Positions 58,170-64,000 of a DNA stretch of 64,000 nucleotides are shown piece after piece. Under the pieces are notes generated by a model that was not told where the DNA came from, did not search any database, and worked only from the letters and a program-made list of their open reading frames with translations. Positions within the stretch are counted from its first letter, which is position 1. Each line of letters begins with the position of its first letter. Position numbers and translations under genes: made by a program. The stretch comes from Martelella alba (GTDB lineage: Bacteria > Pseudomonadota > Alphaproteobacteria > Rhizobiales > Rhizobiaceae): contig NZ_VHLG01000004.1 in assembly GCF_006516955.1 (NCBI RefSeq), positions 1 to 64,000 of the forward strand, read 5' to 3'.

Positions 58170-58193
58170 CCGGGCCGGTCGAAACCGGCCCGG
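58170..58193 (-). terminator. Intercistronic stem-loop between aglE and aglF
   Basis: Read on the minus strand, CCGGGCCGGT and ACCGGCCCGG form a perfect ten-base stem with a TTCG tetraloop. No T run follows. It sits right after the binding-protein gene, a position often used to stabilise its mRNA and limit downstream expression. Confidence 0.7.
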
Positions 58194-58224
58194 GGAATTT
58201 CAGCATCCTGACAGAACTAGCAGT

Positions 58225-59586
58225 TTACTGCTTGATGGCGTCCCAGGACTTCTGGATCTGGTCAGCAACATCTTCGGCACTCTGGCCGCCGACATAGTCT
58301 ACCATACCCGTCCAGAAAGCGCCCGCACCGATCTTGCCCGGCATCATGTCGGAACCATCGAAGCGGAAGGTCGTGGCCTGTGTCAGGATCTCACCTTCGC
58401 CGCGCAGCGTGTCATTGGCATAAGCCTCGGGATTGACACCCTTGAACGGCGTCAGGAAGCCCGACTGAGCCATCCAGACTTCATGCGCAATCGGCGTTTC
58501 CAGGAACTGGATGAACGCCTCGGCTGCCGGGCTGTCCTTGGTGATACCGAACAGCGTGCCGGCACCTTCTACAGGCGAACCAAGATCCTTGCTCTCATAG
58601 GGCGGGAAGTAGAAGAAATCGGCATCCGTGCCAAGCTCCACATCATCCGGGAAGAAGGACGGGATGAAGGATGCCATGTGATGCATGTAGCACTTCGGCG
58701 GCGAGGTGAAGAGACCCTTCGGACTGTCGCGGAAGTCGGTTGCGGCAACGGCTGCCGTACCGCCGTCTACGAACTTGTCGTTCTTGGCGAACCAGCCGAA
58801 ATCCTTGATCGTGTCAACGACACGCGGATCATTGAAGGGGATTTCGTTGGTGACCCACTGGTCATAGACTTCCGGCGGCTGATTGCGCAGCATCAGATCT
58901 TCCACCCAGTCCGTTGCCGGCCAGCCGGTCGCAGCGCCCGAGCCAAGCCCGATGCACCAAGGCGTGCCGCCATCGTCAACGATCTGCTGGGTCAGCGCCT
59001 TCAGCTCTTCCATCGTCTTTGGTACTTCATAGCCGGCATCGGCAAAGTTGTCCGGCACATACCAGACCAGAGACTTCAGATCGGCCTTGTAGGGGAACAC
59101 ATAGAGAGCCTTTTTCCCGTCAGGACCGGGATAGGTCGAGAGGCTGACCCAGCTTTCGCCAGCAGCGTAATTGTCCTCTAGGAACTTCGCCGTATCGGCC
59201 GGAAGCGGCGTCAGCAAGCCCTTGGCTGCAAGGTCAGCGGCAAGGCCCGGCTGCGGGAACACGGCAATATTGGCCGGGCTGCCCGCCTGGGTATCGATCA
59301 CGATCTGCTGTTCGAACGAGTCCGAGCCGGCATAATTGACCGTGACACCCGTCGCTTCCTCGAAATAGGCCAGAACGCTCGTGAAGAGGTCCTTGTCAGG
59401 ACCGAGCCAGGGACCGAAAATCGACAGGGTCTGCCCCTTAAGGTCCTGATGATCTTGCGAAAACTGCGTGAAGCTGTCCCAGTTAAAACGGGAATCTTCA
59501 CCAGGTGCGAATTTGAGATCGGCGGAATGCGCGGCACCAACAAACAGTGCCAGCGTGGCAGCGCCGGTCAGAAGAACTTTTTTCAT
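58225..59586 (-). CDS. aglE: Alpha-glucoside ABC transporter substrate-binding protein
   Basis: A 453-residue periplasmic binding protein with a signal peptide (MKKVLLTGAATLALFVGAAHSA). It belongs to the sugar-binding family 1, with features such as TLSIFGPWLG, GSPANIAVFPQPG and FLTPFKGVNPEAY. It delivers alpha-glucosides to AglFG. A GGGAGGT site precedes the ATG. It is the first gene of the operon, divergent from aglR. Confidence 0.93.
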   Translation of the reverse strand: MKKVLLTGAATLALFVGAAHSADLKFAPGEDSRFNWDSFTQFSQDHQDLKGQTLSIFGPWLGPDKDLFTSVLAYFEEATGVTVNYAGSDSFEQQIVIDTQAGSPANIAVFPQPGLAADLAAKGLLTPLPADTAKFLEDNYAAGESWVSLSTYPGPDGKKALYVFPYKADLKSLVWYVPDNFADAGYEVPKTMEELKALTQQIVDDGGTPWCIGLGSGAATGWPATDWVEDLMLRNQPPEVYDQWVTNEIPFNDPRVVDTIKDFGWFAKNDKFVDGGTAAVAATDFRDSPKGLFTSPPKCYMHHMASFIPSFFPDDVELGTDADFFYFPPYESKDLGSPVEGAGTLFGITKDSPAAEAFIQFLETPIAHEVWMAQSGFLTPFKGVNPEAYANDTLRGEGEILTQATTFRFDGSDMMPGKIGAGAFWTGMVDYVGGQSAEDVADQIQKSWDAIKQ

Positions 59587-59636
59587 GTGATTTACCTCCC
59601 ATCACATTCAGGCCGAAGGGGCCAAATCTTGTCATT

Positions 59637-59659
59637 AAACGCTTTCTCCAAAGCGCTTT
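59637..59659. promoter_or_regulatory. AglR operators near aglE
   Basis: AAACGCTTTC (59637-59646) and the palindrome AAAGCGCTTT (59650-59659) lie 50-70 bases before aglE. They match LacI-family operator cores. Confidence 0.6.
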
Positions 59660-59814
59660 GACAATAGCTGAGAATTCTCGCCTGCGGCCTCCGAGTCAAC
59701 CCCTTTCGCGTAAAATGACCATTTTTTTGCCAAACACAGTCCAAAATTGCGGAATTTCCCATTCCTTTGTGATATTTTCCCTTTTCCCCTGCCCCATTCC
59801 ATTGTTAAAAACTC

Positions 59815-59824
59815 AAAACGCTTT
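59815..59824. promoter_or_regulatory. AglR operator near aglR
   Basis: AAAACGCTTT at 59815-59824, a third copy of the AACGCTTT core, 54 bases before the aglR start. It would allow autoregulation and looping with the sites near aglE. Confidence 0.5.
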
Positions 59825-59877
59825 GAAGAATGCGGGAACGTTGGAGCATCTTCGATAGCGTCAAGGAGGATGTGGGA

Positions 59878-60900
59878 GTGAACCTTAAGCAACTGTCTTC
59901 GCTGCTCGGGCTTTCGCCGACAACGGTGTCGCGCGCACTGAATGGCTATCCGGAGGTCAATACCGCGACGCGCGAGCGCGTTTTGAAGGCTGCGCGCGAG
60001 ACCGGCTACCGCCCGAACCGCACGGCCCAGCGCCTTGCGACCGGAAAGGCCGGATCCATCGGCCTGTTGATGCCCGTCGGCGCGGATGTCATGTCAGACC
60101 TCCATTTCGGCGAGTTTCTGAGCGGCGTCGGCGAAACCGCACGCGAGGAGGATTTTCACCTCGTCATCATGCCGTCCGACCCTGCAGACGAGGTCAGCGC
60201 ATTGCGCAGCCTTGCGACCAGCGGCAATGTCGACGGCCTGTGCCTGGCCTATATCCGCGAGAATGACTCACGCGTCGACATGATGCATTCTTTTGGCCTG
60301 CCCTTCATCGTGCATGGGCGCTTCTTCGACACCAACCTGCCCTATCCATGCCTTGATGTCGAAAATGAGAATGCCTTTTATGATGCGACACGCCTGCTTT
60401 TACAGCTGGGCCATCGGCGCATCGGCCTGATCAATGGCGATGAACAGTTCGGCTTTGCCATCCGCCGCCGCGACGGCATGATCCGCGCTCTGACGGAAAT
60501 GGGGCTGAGCCTGGAACGTGAATTACACATGCCTGTCAAAATGACGGAGGCCGCCGGCCAACAGGCCGCCATGACGTTTTTGTCACTTCCTGACGCCCCC
60601 ACGGCCATGCTGTGCTCCAGCATGGTCCAGGCGCTTGGCGCCGTGCGGGCCGTCTCGCAGGCAGGCCTGGTGCTCGGCCGCGATGTCTCGTTGATTTCCT
60701 ACGACGATGTCCTGCCGCTTCTGCGGCCGGAAAATTTCATTGTTCCGTTGACGACCACGCGATCATCGCTCAAGGCCGCTGGCAGGCGCATCGCCGAAAG
60801 ATTGATCCTTCGGATCAATTCTATTGAAAAGGATGATTTTCAGGAGCTGTGGCGCCCCGAGCTTATTGTGCGGGCCTCAACCGGCCCGGCACCGCATTAA
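59878..60900 (+). CDS. aglR: LacI family regulator of the alpha-glucoside operon
   Basis: A 340-residue LacI/GalR repressor. N-terminal HTH (LKQLSSLLGLSPTTVSRALNGYPEVN) and the hinge helix (RPNRTAQRLATGK) are followed by a periplasmic-binding-like sensor domain. I use the GTG at 59878, eight bases after AAGGAGGA; a longer frame from 59830 is less likely. Divergence from aglE and operator-like sites between them support control of agl genes by an alpha-glucoside inducer. Confidence 0.9.
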   Translation: MNLKQLSSLLGLSPTTVSRALNGYPEVNTATRERVLKAARETGYRPNRTAQRLATGKAGSIGLLMPVGADVMSDLHFGEFLSGVGETAREEDFHLVIMPSDPADEVSALRSLATSGNVDGLCLAYIRENDSRVDMMHSFGLPFIVHGRFFDTNLPYPCLDVENENAFYDATRLLLQLGHRRIGLINGDEQFGFAIRRRDGMIRALTEMGLSLERELHMPVKMTEAAGQQAAMTFLSLPDAPTAMLCSSMVQALGAVRAVSQAGLVLGRDVSLISYDDVLPLLRPENFIVPLTTTRSSLKAAGRRIAERLILRINSIEKDDFQELWRPELIVRASTGPAPH

Positions 60901-60939
60901 GTCTACCCACGGGCCAGCAAGGGCCCGAGGGCAGCCCGG

Positions 60940-61194
60940 TCAAAACTGGTGAATCCACACACTCAGCTTGGCAAAGCCTTCGGGGTTTATCGAATAGAAC
61001 CGCTTTGTGCCGACCGGCGTTACGCTGACAAGATTGCTGTCAAGCAGGGCCTTGAGATGCTGAGAAACAGCAGGCCTGCTGATTGGCAACCCGTCAGAGA
61101 GTTCCGTGACGGTTTTCGGTTCGCGCCGCAACGCCATCAGCAGATGGCGGCGGTTTGGATCGGAAATAGCAACAAAAGGATCGAATCGGGTCAT
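60940..61194 (-). CDS. Small ArsR family regulator
   Basis: An 84-residue winged-helix ArsR-type protein (FDPFVAISDPNRRHLLMAL...PISRPAVSQHLKALLDSNLVSV). It has no metal-binding cysteines, so it is not a classic metal sensor. The start at MTRFDPFV is preferred over one 12 codons upstream. Its partner or target is not evident. Such proteins often control a neighbouring START/SRPBCC gene, but none is here. Confidence 0.83.
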   Translation of the reverse strand: MTRFDPFVAISDPNRRHLLMALRREPKTVTELSDGLPISRPAVSQHLKALLDSNLVSVTPVGTKRFYSINPEGFAKLSVWIHQF

Positions 61195-61254
61195 GGGGCG
61201 CAATTTACGTAAAAAAGATACAACCCACAACTAAAATTTGATCGACATGCAACC

Positions 61255-62880
61255 TTAGAAACGACCGCTGTCGAAGTTCGTGACAGAAGGTGAGCGACGG
61301 GGCACATGGCCCGGATCAAGCACCACAGCCGCCTCGGCCCGTGCCGGCCCGAACAGCTGTCTCTTCGGCGTTGCGACAGGTCTCTCAACGGCGACAACAG
61401 CATAATCCGCGTCGCTGACGCGTCCGCCACGGTCGACGTTTACATTTCCACTTTGCAGTGCAGCAAGTGCAACATCAGACTGGAAAACGCTTCGGAAATC
61501 ATCTGCCTCGGCATTTGCGGCGGCAATATTATCCATCGCATCCAGCTGTTCTGCCAAGGCGACACGGGCAGCGACCCGCGGATCGCGAATCGGCATCGGC
61601 ACATCTGCAGCGTCGGCGAACACGGCGGTCGCAGTCGGATTGATCGCTGTCCCCGCCTCGTCCCCCACACGCGGGCTTGGCAGTGGCACAGCATCGCCAC
61701 CACGCATGATCGCGGCGTCGGCAGCAGCCTCGCCTTCATCCAGCAAGGCAACCTCAACCGGTGCCCCGGCATCAATCGTCGTCCCCGACGCAGTTTCAAG
61801 CGCAGAGGGCCGCCCCGCCGGCAGCGGCACAGCAGCAAGGGCGGCAACGGCCGGCGCAGCTTCCGATGGCGACGGATCGACCAGCGCCAACGCCGCTCCT
61901 GCCCCGGTTTCAACAGAACCCGGACGCGCCTGTGGCACCGGCACATCGATACCATCAAAGGAAACGGATGCGGTCAGCACCTCGACCGGATCAGGCGCGG
62001 GCGCGGGCGGCGCAGGCTGCGCTGCGACCGCCGCGGCCGGCTGAGGCCGGCTCTGCGGTGCTGCAGGCTCACTCTTGTTGTTGCGACCGAATAGCCGCGC
62101 AATCAGGCTCGGGGATTCATCTTCGTCACCATCATCGGCGCTTGCAACGAGAATGGCACCGGGCGTGCTGACAGAGCCCTTGGCCTTATATTCGGCCAGC
62201 GCCTCGGCATAACCTGGCAGCGGCTTTCCGTCGGCCGGCAGATGCAGCGTGTGGCCGTTGGGAAAGAGCTGAACCAGTTCCGACCGGCTCATCCGCGGCC
62301 AGGCCCGGACGCTTGCCACATCCAGATGGACGAAAGGCGAGCCCGAGGTCGGATAATAGCCGACGCCACCATCCTGCATTTTCATCGCCGTTGCGCGCAG
62401 GGTTTTCAGCGGAATGCCGGGAATGAAGAAATCCATCGCCTTGCCCTGCATATGCTGGCTGTTCTTGGCGACACCCACCGTGGTCTTGCGCAGCATCGAA
62501 TTGGTGGCCGGAGAACGGTAGGCCGAAACGACGTTGATATAATCCTTGGCGCCGACCTTCTGATAAACTTCCCAGACCAAATCAAACAGGCGCGGGTCCA
62601 TCTTCGTCGGCTCGTTATGGCGCCAGTCGCGCAGGAACCAGTTGAGCTGCTCGAGCCCCTTCTTGTCATAGCGCCCGTTGCGCTTGAAGGTGATCTCGGC
62701 CTTCTCGCCGGTGTGAATATAATAGAGTTTGAGCGTGCGCGTCTCCGCCCGTGCACCGGCTGTTCCGAAACCGCACAGGCAGGCGAGCGCGAGCGTCACG
62801 ATCGCGAGAAGCCTTGCGTGCGTTGCAAAGAATTTACCGATGAGCAAAACCCAAACTCCCTCTCGGGCGCACCAGACCAT
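61255..62880 (-). CDS. DUF882 (M15-type) peptidase with long low-complexity tail
   Basis: A 541-residue exported protein. The first 230 residues hold a hydrophobic N-terminal segment and a DUF882/M15 domain with zinc and catalytic motifs: SAYRSPATN, SQHMQGKAMDF, and FVHLDV. This YcbK-like fold cuts or binds peptidoglycan peptides. From about residue 270 the protein is an Ala/Pro/Val-rich tail of about 260 residues without clear domain. The ATG at 62880 gives a long N-terminus; a TTG at 62847 after GAGAGGGAG is another start. Confidence 0.83.
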   Translation of the reverse strand: MVWCAREGVWVLLIGKFFATHARLLAIVTLALACLCGFGTAGARAETRTLKLYYIHTGEKAEITFKRNGRYDKKGLEQLNWFLRDWRHNEPTKMDPRLFDLVWEVYQKVGAKDYINVVSAYRSPATNSMLRKTTVGVAKNSQHMQGKAMDFFIPGIPLKTLRATAMKMQDGGVGYYPTSGSPFVHLDVASVRAWPRMSRSELVQLFPNGHTLHLPADGKPLPGYAEALAEYKAKGSVSTPGAILVASADDGDEDESPSLIARLFGRNNKSEPAAPQSRPQPAAAVAAQPAPPAPAPDPVEVLTASVSFDGIDVPVPQARPGSVETGAGAALALVDPSPSEAAPAVAALAAVPLPAGRPSALETASGTTIDAGAPVEVALLDEGEAAADAAIMRGGDAVPLPSPRVGDEAGTAINPTATAVFADAADVPMPIRDPRVAARVALAEQLDAMDNIAAANAEADDFRSVFQSDVALAALQSGNVNVDRGGRVSDADYAVVAVERPVATPKRQLFGPARAEAAVVLDPGHVPRRSPSVTNFDSGRF

Positions 62881-63182
62881 CTTCGGTTCCCCACACCGGT
62901 ACAGTCAGTCTGCAGCCACGAATACGCAGTACAATCTCATTGTTTGCCGTTCCAATGAGGCGCAAACGCGGCAACAAAGCCCCCCATCACTTGTCCCAAG
63001 TCGTTATGGTCAACATTGGTTTAACGGCATTAGAGGATTTCTACAATCTTATCCTTTAGTAACCGTTAAACGCCGTGACACGTGTCAATGCTTCGAAACA
63101 TCCCTTGCGAGGGGAACGCCGAAACCATAAATCTGCCTGACGAACGCAATAACACGTCCGATACAGATGAAAGGCAGATCCG
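62881..63182. other. Divergent region between DUF882 gene and pepF-like gene
   Basis: No gene. It contains a 9-base inverted repeat GTTTAACGG (63019-63027) and CCGTTAAAC (63063-63071) and a perfect 12-base palindrome TGACACGTGTCA at 63076-63087. These may be regulator sites. Confidence 0.55.
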
Positions 63183-64000
63183 ATGATGCACCCACATCCC
63201 CCCTTCGCCGCGACTGAAACCTCTGCCGGGGCAGAAACGGAAGAGGCTCTGGGTCAGCTTCCCGTCTGGGATCTCAGCCACCTCTATCCTGCACCTGATT
63301 CTGTCGAATTCAAGCAGGCATTCGACAATGTCTCCACTCAGGCGCGAGATTTTTCAGCCCGATTTCGCGGAAAACTCGCTGACGCCGCAACGGCAACGGG
63401 TCCGGACGGGCTTGGAACGGCCGTTGCCGCCTATGAGGCGATTGGCGATACGCTCGGACGGATCGGCTCCTTTGCCGGCCTGGCCTATTATGCCAATGCG
63501 GCCGATCCGGAATTGCGCAAATTTTTCGGCGACACCTCCGCCCGCATCACCGAAATCTACAGCGACCTGCTGTTCTTCGAACTGGAACTGAACCGGCTGG
63601 ATGAAGAGGTCGTCGAAAAGGCCCTGAAATCCGATCCCGCCTTCGGCCATTACCGCCCCTGGGTGAGTGATCTGCGTCTGGAAAAGCCGCATCAGCTGGA
63701 TGACAAGACCGAGCAGCTGTTCATGGAAAAATCCATGACCGGCGCCCAGGCCTTCAACCGGCTGTTCGACCAGACCATGGACAGCCTGCGCTTTGACGTT
63801 GACGGAACAGAAATGCCGCTGGAAAAGACGCTAAACCTTCTGACCGACACCAAGGAGCCGGTGCGCCACAAGGCCGCGGATGCGATTTCGAAGACATTGC
63901 GGACCAATCTGCCCACATTCGCGCTGATCACCAACACGCTGGCCAAGGACACCGAGATCAACAGCCGCTGGCATGGTTTTGAGGATATTGCCGACAGCCG
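63183..64000 (+). CDS. M3 family oligoendopeptidase (PepF-like), partial at the window end
   Basis: The first 272 codons of an M3 oligopeptidase that continues beyond the window. Seen are LPVWDLSHLYPAPDSVEFKQAF, the helical N-terminal region FGDTSARITEIYSDLLFFELELNRLDE, and LFDQTMDSLRFDVDG. The zinc-binding HEXXH lies later and is not in view. It degrades peptides of 5-20 residues in the cytosol. ATG at 63183 or 63186 both fit. Confidence 0.9.
   Translation, partial: MMHPHPPFAATETSAGAETEEALGQLPVWDLSHLYPAPDSVEFKQAFDNVSTQARDFSARFRGKLADAATATGPDGLGTAVAAYEAIGDTLGRIGSFAGLAYYANAADPELRKFFGDTSARITEIYSDLLFFELELNRLDEEVVEKALKSDPAFGHYRPWVSDLRLEKPHQLDDKTEQLFMEKSMTGAQAFNRLFDQTMDSLRFDVDGTEMPLEKTLNLLTDTKEPVRHKAADAISKTLRTNLPTFALITNTLAKDTEINSRWHGFEDIADS

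Overview
The window reads as the chromosome of an alphaproteobacterium of the order Hyphomicrobiales, close to the Rhizobiaceae. The case rests on gene content and order: an alpha-glucoside operon (aglR / aglEFGAK) near zwf-pgl-edd, an NrnC-type nano-RNase, a membrane-anchored CycM-type cytochrome c, an Omp25/31-type porin pair, a short SRP RNA next to dnaX-ybaB-recR, and an ScfR/aceA pair. Coding density is high and codon use is GC-rich. I see no CRISPR array, tRNA, rRNA, transposase or phage gene.

Layout. 0.4-5.8 kb: an M23 peptidoglycan peptidase, then a three-gene export cassette (NEW3-domain protein, ABC ATPase, permease). 6-11.2 kb: clpB and nrnC on the minus strand, then a deoxyribosyltransferase-like protein, a small membrane protein and a DedA protein. 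11.2-13 kb: an isolated eukaryotic-type protein kinase behind very AT-rich DNA. 13-17.7 kb: a secreted alkaline phosphatase under a near-perfect Pho box, followed by a Tat-exported protein and an ABC transporter whose permease has a His-rich loop (probable metal handling). 17.8-28.4 kb: AEC transporter, cycM, kdsB-pheA, HIT protein-nudC, SRP RNA, dnaX-ybaB, a LysE exporter, a MarR regulator divergent from a quinone oxidoreductase with a duplicated operator, and recR. 28.6-38.5 kb: MscS channel, a RIME-like palindromic repeat, AGCS symporter, an Abhydrolase_9 protein beside a patatin, a luciferase-like monooxygenase and an AsmA protein. 38.5-46.5 kb: scfR divergent from aceA, small proteins, an HI0933-type flavoprotein and two putrescine-type catabolic genes (puuA-like, puuB-like). 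46.6-50.7 kb: zwf-pgl-edd, the upper Entner-Doudoroff pathway. 51-53 kb: two paralogous Omp25/31 porins. 53-61 kb: agl uptake and hydrolysis operon with its divergent LacI regulator. 61-64 kb: an ArsR regulator, a DUF882/M15-type peptidase with a long low-complexity tail, and the 5' part of an M3 oligoendopeptidase cut by the window end.

How the parts fit. AglEFGK imports alpha-glucosides, AglA hydrolyses them to glucose, and Zwf-Pgl-Edd carry glucose-6-phosphate into the Entner-Doudoroff route, so the right third is a sugar-catabolism neighbourhood. ScfR/AceA adds glyoxylate-shunt control for two-carbon and fatty-acid growth. The Pho-box phosphatase scavenges phosphate. The most unusual items are the kinase with its basic C-terminal tail, the phosphatase-metal transporter neighbourhood, the duplicated MarR operator, and nested inverted repeats in the scfR-aceA gap. 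Functions are assigned by reading motifs; no database search was run.
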